64,000 nucleotides of DNA from Auricularia sp. M13 (taxonomy: Eukaryota; Basidiomycota; Agaricomycetes; Auriculariales; Auriculariaceae), in assembly GCA_037042915.1 (NCBI GenBank), contig CM073194.1, positions 1,178,001 through 1,242,000 on the forward strand. Direction: 5' to 3'. Positions 32,290-43,962 of the stretch are shown here, piece by piece. How positions within the stretch are numbered: position 1 is the stretch's first letter; each line of letters begins with the position of its first letter. The translations under genes and the position numbers were made by a program. The notes beneath the pieces are model-generated. The model worked only from the letters and a program-made list of their open reading frames with translations. It had not been told where the DNA came from and searched no databases.

Positions 32290-33809
32290 TCATTTATGAC
32301 GCAGCCTCCGACGAGCGGTCCTACGTGCAAAATACATCCACATGTACCCCATCCATGCCCTCACCCCCTCCGCCCACGCCAGCACAAACTCCATGCGCCC
32401 TCCGGCCCAATATCGCGGCTTGGACTCCAAGTCCAGCATCGACCTGTCGAGCAGCGCCTGCGGTATCGCCTTGACCTTCGCGTCGAAGATACGCACGCAC
32501 CGCTTGGCCGTCGGGCGCCACGCGGGCCTGTCGTGCGACATGCGGTCCAGGAGATCGCAGAGGGGACCGTAATTCTGCCAGCGCCAGCGAATAAGTCGTC
32601 GATAACGCAGTCAATGAAGCACCTGCGCTACTCACCATCCTTTCCAGGGATCTGAAGGCGGAGGCGAGGCCGTAGACGTCGCCCTTGAAGGCGTCGTACG
32701 GCTGCTCAAGCTTTCCCTCGCATTCTGGCAGCTCGATCTGCGCGCCGTACCAGGGTGCCAGAGGAGCTTCGTTTGGCTTGAATCTGCGAGCCAGGCCAAA
32801 GTCTATGAACTGGACGCGGAACGGGGGACCCTCTGCTGTCATCAGGACGTTGGACCAGGCGAGGTCGCTGTCCGAGTCAGATTGTGAGCGCCAATTTAGT
32901 AAAGCTGAACCAGAACCGTTCGGAGAAATATACCATACCCATGAGCTATTCCCAGTGCGTGCAGGTACTCGAGCCCCTGTACAGATTCTTCATTAATCTA
33001 GACATAAAAATATTTGTACGCGGAATGGCTCACCTCCAAGGCCTGCCTGAATAAATCCAGGTAATTCCCGAAGTTGCCGCAAAGGTCAAGGCCCCTCTCT
33101 GTTAAGAGAGGCATAACTATCACCGAGAAGCCGGAGAATAGCTGTTCTTTCTGCCCTGGTATGTCGGCCAAGTTGATGAACCCGAGGACCGGGACCGCGA
33201 CGTTCTTGGGATGGCTGCGCTGAGGCTCTTCATTCAGGTACTTGAGGATCGACAACTCCTGGGCGTATAAATGATGGCGACGATCACTGAGCAATTTCAG
33301 AACAACCCGATTGCCTGTTGATTTGCAGGTCGCTGAAGCCGTTCGCCAGTGAATCTCCTGCCAGGACGAAGACGATGAGTTGGCTGCGATGAAGAGGTTC
33401 GATTTCTTACGAAAACGGGTTCAGCATCAGGATGTCTCTTCATGTACTCGAGTTCGTGCTTGCTGTCGGGCGCACTGTCCGTATTCGTCCAACCCGGTGA
33501 GTAGCGGTCACGCAATGCGTAGCCGCAATCGTTGAGGAAGGGGTATAATGCTGCCCAAATCAATTCATGTTGCCGAAGGCCAAATTGTCCGCTGCTCGTC
33601 ACGTCCTTGATACGGCCTTGCTGCCGCAACAAGACGGCAGCGCAAGCAAAAAACTCAACAGCATCAACCGATCCGAGAGTTCCAGGGACACTACGTCGTA
33701 GCAGGTCCACAGCCTCCTGGTCATCAGGCTCCAGAGATGCTCGAGCAACATTGAGGACTCCGTCGAGAATATCGCGGCGTAAGCGCGTGCTGGATGTCGG
33801 TTCAACCAT
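32290..33809 (-). CDS. Divergent protein kinase with family-specific N-terminal domain
   Basis: Start chosen at the ATG at 33809 (MVEPTSSTRLRR), matching the start of the broken copy; an in-frame ATG at 33848 would add a hydrophobic leader. The first ~150 residues form an unknown helical domain. After an intron follows a kinase domain: VVLKLL (ATP-binding Lys), AQELSIL (helix C Glu), hinge VIVMPLL, catalytic loop YLHALGIAHGDLAWSN (H-G-D in place of H-R-D, with the Asn kept), metal-binding DFG in FIDFGLARRF, then DVYGLASAF. The last exon ends RRLRHK at 32290. Introns of 50-60 nt fit at each join. Catalysis looks possible; the substrate is unknown. Confidence 0.78.
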
Positions 33810-34405
33810 GGTCAAACACAGCAAAACAAGCGCAACAACGGACGTCATCACTTCGGACTCATTCAAAACATACAAGAAATGCCGGTAGACGCATTATTCT
33901 TTCGTATAACTGGGTTCTCATTTCATAATTCTTAGATTCCGACACAGCATAGGCATTGGACCTGTATCACAGACTGTGCCTTGCAGGCACATGTGAAGTT
34001 AGTCCCGCTGAAGCTCCGCCTTCTCACGTCACGGAGGGAACACTAGTCATGTGGCTCCGGGAAGAATAACGGAACGGCGAGATTAACATCGATCGCAATC
34101 TCTTGCAGTCTGTTGCCTGCTCTGGCTTTGGTTGCGGTAGCATGCCTGTGCTGCAGCTGAAATATTGAACAAAACTCAAATCCAGGTCACGTACAGCCTG
34201 AACTGAGTGAAATATGGATGCAGACCAGTGGTCTTCTGGTGAGGGAGCTGTACTCCGGAGCTGTTGCGTCTGCTTCTTCTCTTTCCCTGTCAGACCGGGC
34301 TCTGTACTAGTAGGCGGAGGTCATGCATGTTTGTGTGATCAACACTGATAAACCCACTGACACGGAGCTGGAAATCCCCTTCCTCTCACCCTACCTTCCT
34401 TGCTC
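33810..34405. other. Divergent intergenic region, no gene seen
   Basis: Separates the leftward kinase and the rightward small gene and probably holds both promoters. No clear TATA box, RNA gene or repeat. Confidence 0.35.
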
Positions 34406-35052
34406 ATGAGTTTGGCCACTTTCAACATCGATATGAGCAATCTCAGTGCTCACGAGATCGCGCGAGCGTTTAAGGACTTCCGCAACTTCGTCAGAAAGCA
34501 GCACTCTTTCTTCAATCTCAGGAGCGGCGCCCAGGCCGAAGACATCGCGGAGTACTTGCATTTGGCCGTGCAGTACATGATCAAGCTCCATGAGACGCGT
34601 CAAATAGGCCAGCAAGCGTTCGATGCTATTCACGTGGATATTCAGAAGTGAGCAACCGTTGATAACAGTGGCTCGCTTTCCGCGACGGACGCAGACATGA
34701 ATAGTATTAACCTGGCAGCAGCTTGATCCAGCAGTGCCGTGCCATCAGCCAGGGAGATGAAGTAGAGATCTCAGCCGCTAGTAGGACAGCTATGTGTTGC
34801 GGCTGGCTTCAAGCTTTTTGCTGTCTATGCACCATCGACCGCGCGTCCGCTCGCAGGGCTGCTCAGGCGAGGGCTCTCCGTAACAGGGGGAGGAAACTCT
34901 CCGTCATTCTCAATGAACTGCATGTACGTGTGTCGGGTTCAATGCTCCATCGTTTGCTGATGTTAGAACAGCTGCGGACCAGCGACTACAGAATGGCACT
35001 GACCGCCCAGCAGGCCGAACAGTACGCCAGGCAGAACCAACGCACCTCTTAA
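34406..35052 (+). CDS. Small unknown multi-exon protein
   Basis: The start ATG at 34406 is in good context at the end of a pyrimidine-rich leader. Exon 1 encodes MSLATFNIDMSNLSAHEIARAFKDF and a helical stretch, ending at a GTGAGC donor at 34648. Exon 2 starts after CAG at 34721 (LIQQCRAISQGDE). Later exons give a basic helix (ALRNRGRKLSVILNELH) and, after an intron at about 34929-34968, the C-terminus RMALTAQQAEQYARQNQRTS with TAA at 35052. The middle splice is unresolved. The protein would be short, helical and without signal peptide. I recognise no family. Confidence 0.5.
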
Positions 35053-35795
35053 GGCGAATTGGCGCCGTCAGGATGGCACGGCCAAGCAAACTAGTTTGAT
35101 CGACTCTTAACGTCTCGGACGCCCGGTGTACAGTATTGTCCCGTTCACTTTGTCACTGATATTTGGATATGTCGGCGATCCTAGGAGATATACGTACTGT
35201 ACTATGTATGACCTTCAATGGATTTTTCTTCTTCAATTTAGATGAATTGTGCGTGAGAGTCCGATAGTCTTCTTTGCAGACACAGCAGGGGATCTCGGTA
35301 TTCAGAATGGACCTTTTCCTGTCTGGATTTTGAAATTTCAACCCTAGACTGAGTTGTGCGGATTGAGGGCAACTCCGGATTCACTGTCGGCTTTTACGGC
35401 CCAGACAAAGCCCGATATCGCCGCCACAGGTCGTCGGACCTTTCCGAACCGCAAGGGCATCGTTAATGCAGAAACCAGAGAAGTCACAGCACCCCCTTGA
35501 GAAAAACTACTCAATTCGATTTTTCGTGACTAAACAGGATCTCTAGATGAGTACAAGTCAATATGTCAAAACACTTCGCAATCGACCAAATTCTCTGAGT
35601 TTTTCCCCTACGCAAAAGTTGTCCTTTCCCGGACCATTCGGAAAACCGAGATTCCCTGAGACTTGACAATGGAACATAATCGTTCCAATGTAAGAGTCCG
35701 ATGACATGCGCCGTGTTGGCGCCGTACTGTAGTTCTGTAGCGGCGGTCAGTGCCGACGCGCGTCAACGTGTTTCTGCTTTCTGCCTCCCACCGCC
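35053..35795. other. AT-rich intergenic region, nothing recognised
   Basis: Clearly less GC-rich than the flanking genes. No coding or RNA signal; the 3' part is the promoter of the UBX gene. Confidence 0.4.
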
Positions 35796-37565
35796 ATGGC
35801 CGACCTAACCGACGCGCAGCTCGCCGCCCTTGAGCAGCTGACGGCTATAACAAACGGCGCCGACCCCGAACACGAGCGCGCCATCCTCGAGAGCGTCGGC
35901 TGGGACGTCCAGGTGCGCCGAATGGCTCCGTATGTGGCTCGCGAATGCTGAACGAATTGCGCAGAAAGCGGCCGAGGCCATATACGACCAGCAGCCGCAG
36001 GCGGGGCCCTCGATGAGCAGACCCCGGCGTGTTGAGCAGATGGAAATCGACGACTCGCGGCAGGAGGGCACGGGCGGCGCGCGCGGCGTACCTGCTGTAC
36101 GCATGCTGCTACATGAACAACTCATTCGAATTTTCGCTAATTATATGTTCAGGCCCGCGTAGGACTCGGCCTGACGAACGTTCTGGTGCTACCGTTTACG
36201 CTGACGCTGTCCGTGGCCGCCCAAATCCTCCATTTCATTTTCCGTGTTCTGCGCATCCCGTTCCCGCGCCTGCACTTCCCGACGACCTTTGCTTTTGGTG
36301 GCTTCTTCCGCACTGCAAGAGGCCGACCAGCGCCCTCGTCGTCGCTCAGCCCGAGCGAGGCTGCCGACCGCTTCGTCCGCGAACTTGAAGAGGAAACAGG
36401 CGCCCAGTCTGTCAGTCGCGCCGTGGCGAGCGAACCCGGCACGAGTTCTGCTGCAGCGAAAGCACGGGAAGCTGGCATGCTGCAGCACAGACGCATTCTG
36501 CCCGACTTTTACATTGGGAGCTATGAGGATGCGCTGAACGCTGCCAAACGCGATGCGCGCATTTTATGTGTCATTCTGCTCAGCAGCGAACACGATGATG
36601 TACCTGAGTTCAAACGGTGAGCGGCAAAAAAATCGATGCCTTCACTCAGGCCACTGAGTCTTTTCTCTAGGAATACCTTGACCGACCCAGAATTCGTCAA
36701 CTTGTTAACGGACAACGCGATCATCGTCTGGGCGGGCGACGTGCGCTTCCGCGACGCGTACCAAACTGCACTTAAGCTGGGCGTGACGACCTACCCAAGC
36801 GTGCATTTCCTCTGCCTGCACCCGCGGCGCTCGAACCCGTCGCCGTCCGCAGCAGTCATGACGGTCTTCTCCGCGCACGCCGGCCGCGCGCAGACGGCGC
36901 CCGCGCTGCTCAGCACGCACCTGCGCGCGACGCTGCTCCCGCGCGCGGAGCCGTTCCTGCAGCGCGTCAAGGCGGAGCAGCGCGCGCGCGAGGAGGACCG
37001 GCGCATGCGCGCGCAGCAGGACGCCGCGTACGCCGCCGCCGCGCGCGCGGACGCCGAGCGCGTGCTCGCGCGCCGCAGGGAGGAGGAGCGCCGCGCCGCC
37101 GCCGCGCGCGAGGCGGCCGAGCGCGAGCGCGCGGAGGCCCGCCGGCGGCTCAACGGCGCGCGCTGGCGCGCCGTCGTGCGCCCCGCGCTCATCCCGCCGG
37201 AGCCCCAGACCACGTCCGGCGGTGGTGCGGTGCGCCTCGCGGTGCGCCTCCCGCACGGCGCGCGCGCGCAGCGCAGCTTCCGGCCGGCGGACACGCTTGA
37301 GGGGCTCTACGCGTGGGTCGACGCGCAGATCGCGCCGTCGCAGCCGAGTGACGGCCAGCAGCCCGACGCCGGGTACCGCCACGAGTGGGCGTTCGGGCTC
37401 GCCGTCGCGTACCCGCGCGCCGTCATCCCGCCGCCGTCGCCCGGGACGCTGATCGGGGACGTCGCGGCGCTCTCGAGCGGCGCGACGCTCGTCGCGGAGG
37501 TCAAGCCGTCGGACTCGGACGCCGCGAAGGATGATGAGTATCTTACCGAGTCTGAGAGCGATTAG
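35796..37565 (+). CDS. UBA-UAS-UBX protein, FAF2/UBXD8 (yeast Ubx2/fission yeast Ucp10) type
   Basis: FAF2/Ubx2 proteins sit in the ER or lipid-droplet membrane and recruit Cdc48/p97 for degradation of ER proteins. The ATG at 35796 has an ideal context (ccgccATGg). Order: UBA domain in the first ~50 residues (QLAALEQLTAITNG...GWDVQKAAEAIYD, spliced over an intron at about 35911-35966); a hydrophobic hairpin (NVLVLPFTLTLSVAAQILHFIF); UAS thioredoxin-like domain (ILPDFYIGSYEDAL...EFVNLLTDNAIIVWAGDV); a long Arg/Glu/Ala coiled coil (about 36960-37160); and a C-terminal UBX domain (VRLAVRLPHG...LEGLYAWVDAQI), ending in an acidic tail. A further small intron lies at about 36619-36670. Confidence 0.88.
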
Positions 37566-38019
37566 GTGGAGGCTCTCCGAGGGGTATTTACTTTTAGAGC
37601 TCAGTTACTGCACGCCGTAGTAATATACAAGTGCCTGTAAAACACTTGGCCCTCACGAGTCACATATACTGGGGGCCATGTCCTGACCGCGGCTTGACCA
37701 TGCGATATTATATGTACCACGACGCATAGCAGACGCTCATGCGCGGCCGCGTTCGCCACGCACTTCCAGGCGAAGCGAAAGCGAAACTCGAGCGAGTCTC
37801 GTATATCAGAATTTTCCAGCAGAGATCGAGGGGTTTCAGGCAGAGCGCAGCCTCGCCGCGAATCGGGGTCGCCAGGCTCTTCGAACTTGCTCAACTGGGA
37901 CGCACAAATGCCACAAAGAGCAAGATCGACTCCTTAAAACAAAGCAGGCCGCTACTTACAGTGCTCGAACCGGCGGCAGATGCGCTGTGTAGCGCACAAT
38001 CGTCGAGTCCATCACTCCA
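37566..38019. other. Intergenic, no gene seen
   Basis: Follows the UBX gene. Contains no convincing gene or RNA. Confidence 0.35.
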
Positions 38020-38215
38020 TACTGACACGTGACGGCGTACGCGTCGGACGGTCTGTAGATGCAGCTATGTAGCGGCAAAGGCAGTCAGAACTGTCATCGA
38101 AGAGACGTCCAGGCGGCGTTCGCGCACTTGGCAAGAGCACAAGTGTTGTCGCCGGGCACATTCTTGACACATCGCGCAGTACACATATAGACAGGCAGTT
38201 GGATGCTGCTACCGT
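38020..38215 (-). pseudogene. Relic of the deaminase-fold gene family (N-terminal part)
   Basis: The plus-strand sequence closely follows 60570-60750 in the second deaminase gene: GTGACGGCGTACGCGTCG, then GACGTCCAGGCGGCGTTCGCGC, then CATCGCGCAGTA and ACAGGCAGTTG. Translated on the minus strand this corresponds to the N-terminal third of the family (DAYAVTYE, RRLDVTSM, VPEDN, ILRDG) but with stops and small indels. It lies about 19 kb from the array, so the family or its fragments have moved before. Confidence 0.8.
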
Positions 38216-38717
38216 GCTGATTTAGTTCCTGAATTCCGTGGGAAGAAGGAAGGAAGGAAGGTAAAAAGGCATGACACGGTTAGAACTCCGACTAAGCTTC
38301 TTAAGCTTCTTTTTTTCCGTGGCCGATGCTTCCAGTCAAGTGATAGCCGTCGAGAATCAGCTGGCAGCTCCGGGATAGTTTCTGCAGAGCCATCGAGGGG
38401 TCGAGCGGGCAGCTATTGCGACAGCAATCGTACGTCCTCGTGAAACGCGTCCACTGGTTGGACTGTGCAGCTCCGAGTGATCGCACACGTGTGGCATTTA
38501 GACAGTCAGGTCTTCAGCAGTCTGGAGCTCTTCTAAGCGGGCTACTTCGGGCATAGTGACGCTAAACAGTTAGGCAGCGGTGCCCGGTTTAACCAGAGTC
38601 AACGCGGGCCGCGCGGATATTGCGCCTCGATCGAGACAGCCATTTCACGACTCGAGCGCCCAAATACTTACCATAGCCGGATGAGTTTCCGGCCACCATT
38701 ACGTCCCCCCGAACGTC
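38216..38717. other. Intergenic, no gene seen
   Basis: Between the deaminase relic and the DUF6533 gene. Includes a short AAGG run (about 38248-38260). Promoter of the following gene expected at its right end. Confidence 0.35.
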
Positions 38718-40416
38718 ATGGAGTCTGTTAATCTCTTCGAGGAGCTCACCGTTTCCCTTCGACTATTGAGGGACGACTCATATGTCCAAGGTGCGATGCA
38801 CGCATCCTCTAGAACTGCTCCAGTTGACCATCATATGTAGTGGCCGGCATTTCGTGGCTTGCGTATGACATGATGTTGACTTTTCCTGCGGAGGTGTGTG
38901 TGACAGTACCGCTGCTCCGAGGAATGCAGTGTGCTAATGTGATGCAGGTCAAATACATCTGGAGGTGAGCATCCTGTTCCATAAAGGTTGGCAGGCCTCA
39001 ATGTTTATTCGAAGACGGAAAATTGGCCTTCCTTCCCTGCTGTATCTGGTCTGCCGTTACTACGCGCTCGCTCACCTGGTGTACGTCCCGCATTCTCTTT
39101 TCCTCTGACATTGAACACAACAGCTTCCAGTTTCCTGTTCTCAGGTGCGTTTACTCTGTCCCCTGAGCACGTCCCTCAACGATATAGTGAGCGTCGCTGT
39201 CGGGCCGCCCATCCAGGTACGTTCAAACTCTGAGATATTCGTTCACTGGCCAACCTCGTGCAATACAGGCGTGCGTCAAAGTAGCACTCAGTGTTCTCTA
39301 TAATATCTCAATTGCAAAATAGCTGTCGCGCATCCGTATACGTCAACGCATTGTACGTGGCTCAATCAACGAATCTGGCTTGTCGCTTACATCGAAAAGT
39401 GGCGTGGTCGTCTTGTCGGGGGCAGTCGACTTGCTGCTCGTTCTCCGGCTGCACTCAATATATGGTCGGAAATGGAGGCGTAAGTCTGTCTCGTCGCAAA
39501 GCTACGACTTTTGCTGAGCAAGGCGCAGTCACCGGTCCGCTGGTAGCGTTCTACCTGGGTAAGCTGCTTCACCCGTCCTGTGTTGCTTCATCTCAATCTA
39601 TTCATTTAGTACAGGAGACTGTACGCTCTCACAATTTTCGCTGGTTTATCCAGCTGACTTGCTGTGGCGCAGATCGTGGTCGGCATGTCCATTAATGGTG
39701 TCATGCACATTCATGCTGTTCCAGCCCCCCCGGATCTAGCGTGGTGGCCAGGCTGCTTTAGTAGTTCTGATTTGATACCGCGGTTTCTCCTGGCCGCCTG
39801 GGCCACCGGTATGGTCTTCGGAGGCGAGTTTCACCTACATATGTTCGTGGGAACGACACTGACATTCCCCACAGCCGTCATTTTTGGCTTGACTATCAAC
39901 AAGTTGATCTCGTTCAGGCGTTTGGAGCACACTTCAAGCACTGTTCTCTTCGTATTCGTGCGGGACGGCGCATTGTTCTTCGCACTGTGAGCCGCCCACG
40001 ATGCACTGTGTGAAAGCATGAGTCTGACGAATGACTCCAATGCTTTAGGATTACTGGTGCGCGATGCAATTTGTCCACAACATTCGGCGTGCTCACTGCT
40101 CTCAGTCTTGCAATTCATCAACGTCATCGTAATAGCAATAGCACCGCTCCCGCTCTTTCCAGTCGTCCTTCCGTGTGTATTCCAACACTATCTTCCAGGG
40201 GCATCACTGACAGCAGAATAGTTTGCAGTCCGCCGTCTATGGCATCGCTGTGAGTTCTCACATATGTGTACTGCAGACCTTAACACTCGCCAGATTTCAC
40301 GTCTCATGCTCAACTTGCGTGCGAGTAATCAAAAGACCGACGAGTCCACTTGCGGAGAAACGAGTGTCGCTCTCGGACAAGCCTATATCAGCGGAAGATC
40401 CACAGCTCGAGCCTGA
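38718..40416 (+). CDS. DUF6533-type multi-pass membrane protein (many small exons)
   Basis: DUF6533 proteins are basidiomycete-expanded seven-helix-like membrane proteins of unknown function. Spliced from ATG 38718: MESVNLFEELTVSLRLL, then WLAYDMMLTFPAE, VKYIWR and RKIGLPSLLYLVCRYYAL, which is the DUF6533 signature (YD..LTF..E...IW......LY...RY). Later exons give hydrophobic helices, LLAAWATGMVFGG, FVRDGALFF and LQFINVIVIAIAPLPLFPVV, then SRLMLNLR and a short polar tail with TGA at 40414-40416. At least eight introns, and several exons are shorter than 60 nt. The exact joins in the middle are not all resolved. Confidence 0.72.
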
Positions 40417-40538
40417 GGCGGAGCACTGACATTAACTAGCATGTAGACTCCCCTAGGAGGCGAATTGGATTCAATGATAGGTGAAGGATAATAGGAAAGA
40501 AGCATATTATAACGCAACTAAACGGCACATTCACCATC

Positions 40539-40624
40539 CCTCCGATAGCTCAGCTGGAAGAGCACGAGACTGTAATGGGAAGTCCGTAATCTCGGGGTCG
40601 CCTGTTCGAGCCAGGCTCGGAGGA
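40539..40624 (+). tRNA. tRNA-Tyr (GTA) with 13-nt intron
   Basis: The acceptor stem CCTCCGA pairs perfectly with TCGGAGG, followed by discriminator A. C1-G72 is the eukaryotic tRNA-Tyr identity pair. D arm GCTC-AGCTGGAA-GAGC; anticodon stem CGAGA/TCTCG; anticodon GTA at 40572-40574; T arm GCCTG-TTCGAGC-CAGGC with a good B box. The anticodon arm is interrupted one base 3' of the anticodon by about 13 nt (40576-40588), the canonical intron position. Other assignments fail because only GTA lies centred in the loop. Confidence 0.93.
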
Positions 40625-41297
40625 TCATTTTGCTACTCCTGATTGTAGTCATTCGTATGGTAAACCTTTTATCAATGTTATTATATAAATGCTACGATAT
40701 TTATGGGCCGTCGGTGTATTTGACTACTTTAAGAACAAATTGTTGCAGTATCAACGTCATGATTGTCCGGGTGAGACCTGCTTTGGACGATGATATCGAT
40801 GATCCATCAGCGATCCTTTGCACTTAAGCGGAAGCCAATGTTCCAGCCATGGACAACACGAGGATCATCAATAATTTCCGGCCCCAGCGACGTTACGCGA
40901 AAAGAAAGGCCTTCGCATTATTTATATACCCGACACCGTTTTGGCAGTGGGCGGCATTTCTTATCATCAGGCTGTACAATATCATGTCGCGTGGCACGAT
41001 TGTCAAGATGTTAACGCTCCTAATGACTTGTCGGTGTCCACTGAGCCGGGTTCATGGACAACCATATCTGGGTGATTTGCTCTTTTGCAGCGCAATCTAG
41101 AAACTTTCGAGCTCGTTCGAGGCGCCCTCTTTACCAATGGGAATAAGACTGCAACTCACCTTGAAGTAATTGCTCATAGGTGGCACCGATCAAGGACAAT
41201 CAGTTGGGCTGTCGCCACGAGGGAGCCACGACGGATCGGCAATGCTGCCACCTCTCCGCAGCGTCTCCCAGCCGGATCGCCTGATGGCCGTGGAATG
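40625..41297. other. Intergenic, no gene seen
   Basis: Downstream of the tRNA. Short open frames but none protein-like. Confidence 0.35.
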
Positions 41298-41304
41298 TAT
41301 ATAA
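41298..41304 (+). promoter_or_regulatory. TATA box of the GH76-like gene
   Basis: TATATAA about 100 bp before the ATG at 41405, followed by a pyrimidine-rich stretch (about 41330-41400) typical of fungal transcription starts. Confidence 0.55.
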
Positions 41305-41404
41305 CGCGCTCGTAACCTGAAACAGCGGGCATTCCTTTCCATCCTTTCGTTTGCCCTCGCAGGCCTCTTTTTTTTCTACTTCGTTTCTCTCTTCGCTGCC
41401 AGTT

Positions 41405-43256
41405 ATGCACATTCCGCGCCTTGTCACGCGTGTTTGCCACACGGCCAGCACGGCCACTGCTACGGCCACAACCTCGTCGAGCACCAGCCTCAGCACGACG
41501 AAGGTCTCCACCCCCAAGCCGACCCCTACCCCGGCCCCGGAACCACCCAAGCCCAAGCCTGCTGAAGACGGTCCGGACTACTCCATTCCTGCTACTTGGC
41601 CGGTCCGTCTTCAGTCCCTCCCTCTGCTTTCTCCGCGTGCTGAGCTTGGTCTAGAATGTCACCATTGACAAGGACTACAACTACATCAACCACATTGCGC
41701 AGGAGGCCATTGACAATCTGCGCAAGGATTGGTGGAAGAATGCCGATAAGTTGGACTGTGCGTATTCCCCGTTCGCGATCGGACGCACTACTGAGCACTG
41801 GTCTTGGCGGCGTGCAGTCGGGTGGGGCACGGGCACTACTCTCGGTGCACTGGCATACAAGGACATGGTCGCCAGCACCAAGAACAACCATGACTTCGTC
41901 AGGGAGGCCCTCAAGGCTGCTAAGAAGAACAACAAGAACTTCGACCCGTATGGTGAGCACTGGGCACTGACAGTCAAAACGTGCCCATCTCATGAGCTGG
42001 CACCATTGACCAGGTTACAATGATGATGCGATGTGGTGGGGGACGAGCGCATTCTACGCCTACCGCACCTACCGCGACAAAGAGTTCCTCCAGTACGCCA
42101 AGGATGTCTGGAACTGGGTCCACAAGTCGTGCGTGCATGTCATTATCCCCAAGTGGCCTTCTTTGATGTGAAACTTGATTCCTTGTCCAGGCAGATCACG
42201 GCGGAAGAGTCCAAGAACCGCAAATCCGCTGTCCGCTCGAAGGAAATCGCGTCCAAGTGTAACGACAAGTCCACTGCTGGAGGTGAAATGACCAGCTTGA
42301 CCTGCGTTGAGGGATAGCTAATTGATGGCATTCATATCTAGCTGTTTTCTGGCGCTCGGAGTCCAGTGATAAGACGGACATGAGCGTCAACGTGATCACA
42401 ACGTCTCTCTTCGAGACGCTGTCGGCGTACCTGTTCGTACATATCTCACGTCTTCAATTTGTCCGGCAGCTCATCATCATCCCGGTTGAACTCGCAGTGC
42501 CGAGGAGACGGGCGAGCAAAAGTACATCGATGCCGCGAAGAACGCGTACAACTTCATCACGACGGTGCTTTTCAAGAAGGACCCGAACATCCCGACCGAC
42601 GGGATGAGCATCGTGACGTGCAAGGCCAACAACTGGATCTTCTCGTACAACACGGGCAAGTTCGTCGAGGGCTCCGTCATTCTGTCAAAGGTCACCAAGG
42701 ACGACAAGTACAAGAAGCAGGCGCTCAAGACCATCGTCGACGCCGTGACCAAGGTGAAGAACTGGCAGGACAAGGAGGGGCACATCACCGAGGGCCAAGA
42801 CGGCGACCCCACTAAGGGCGGTGACGGCCGTCAGTTCAAGTGTGCGTCTCTTTCCTCACACACTGCGCCTTGTTCTCAGGTGCTGACGCAGTCCGATCCC
42901 CACAGCTATCTTCGTCCGCGCCTTGACCGAAGTCGCGCGCCGCGAGTACAAGAACAGCGGGCTCCGCAAGCTGCTGAAGCAGTACATCAACATTAACGTA
43001 CGCTTTCCCTCCTCGCTGAGAGTCTCGAAGTCTGACCTATAGGATCTCCATTGCAGTACAAGACTGTCCTTGACAAGGCCACCGACCACAATGGCTATTA
43101 TGGCGTCGTGTGGAAGGGACCGTTCAAGAGTGCGCCGCTCCGATAGAAACCAGCCCGCATACTGATACATTACGCCCACTTGCAGAGGCAGAGTCCGGTC
43201 AGATGAACGTCCTCGATCTCCTTGTCTCCGGCGTCGAGTTCAACTGGAAGCGGTGA
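41405..43256 (+). CDS. GH76-like glycoside hydrolase (alpha-1,6-mannanase type), multi-exon
   Basis: GH76 enzymes cleave alpha-1,6-mannan and act on fungal cell-wall mannoproteins. The visible start at 41405 leads into a Ser/Thr and then Pro-rich linker (TPKPTPTPAPEPPKPKP). After an intron (about 41600-41653) come the catalytic exons: YINHIAQEAIDNLRKDWW, FAIGRTTEHWSWRRAVGWGTG, then YNDDAMWWGTSAFYAYR, whose adjacent Asp pair fits the catalytic DD of the family. Then follow NVITTSLFETLSAYL, AYNFITTV, NNWIFSYNTGKFVEGS, a Gly-rich loop and a last exon ending NWKR, TGA 43254-43256. No signal peptide is visible from this ATG, so an upstream exon may be missing. Confidence 0.68.
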
Positions 43257-43962
43257 GAGGTTCGAATGGTTGCTGCTGTTACATCGGTAGTACCGTCACG
43301 TTGTCATTTCTTTATTTACTAAGTTATCTTGCGAATCCGACGGGCACACGCACTCACGCACTACACTCCCGTAAAATGAACCAGAAACTGGCTCTCCAGG
43401 GTGCAAGCTTCCTTGATTCGCAATTCCGTCGAGCGGATTTTCGAATTCTATTCAAAGGCCAAGAGTCGCGCTCGAATCTTGCTCGAATCTCCTCTTCTGA
43501 AGCTCAAGTTCCTGAGAACTCAACAAGTCAGCCACCCACAGGCCGGAGCCCGGTTCAACATCTCTGAAACTAAATTCAACGCTCAGCCACTGCGGTGACT
43601 CAAGGTAGGTGGCAAACATCTTCATCCTCTGGTGGGATACATATGAGAAAGGCTTCCCTCTTGATCAAGTGTCTGCGTGCGCATGAGCCTCGTGAACGGT
43701 TGAGTTGGTGCTCTGAGGCAGCGCGAAATGATCGTCGAAAAAGCCCAAGGCGGCTTGAGTGGAGCGGGATGTACAAATGATGTATCTCAGGCACGGAAAA
43801 TATGCCGTACCTTCTTGGGACACGAGGAGGACAGTGTTGCAGAACCCGGAGATCAAGACGAGATCACTGCAGCAAAGAAGACGCACCGCTCCATTCAATC
43901 AAGAACGGGAAAGACTATGTATACTAGACGGGAAAGCGTGCAAAGGGGATGAATGCAAGAAT
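43257..43962. other. Intergenic between convergent genes, nothing recognised
   Basis: The GH76-like gene and the Sec14 gene converge here, so both terminators should lie in it. No coding or repeat signal. Confidence 0.4.

Noticed and set aside
36705-37382. Minus-strand Arg/Glu/Ala-rich frame opposite the UBX gene
   Set aside because: Mirror of the coiled-coil coding sequence; low complexity without start context.
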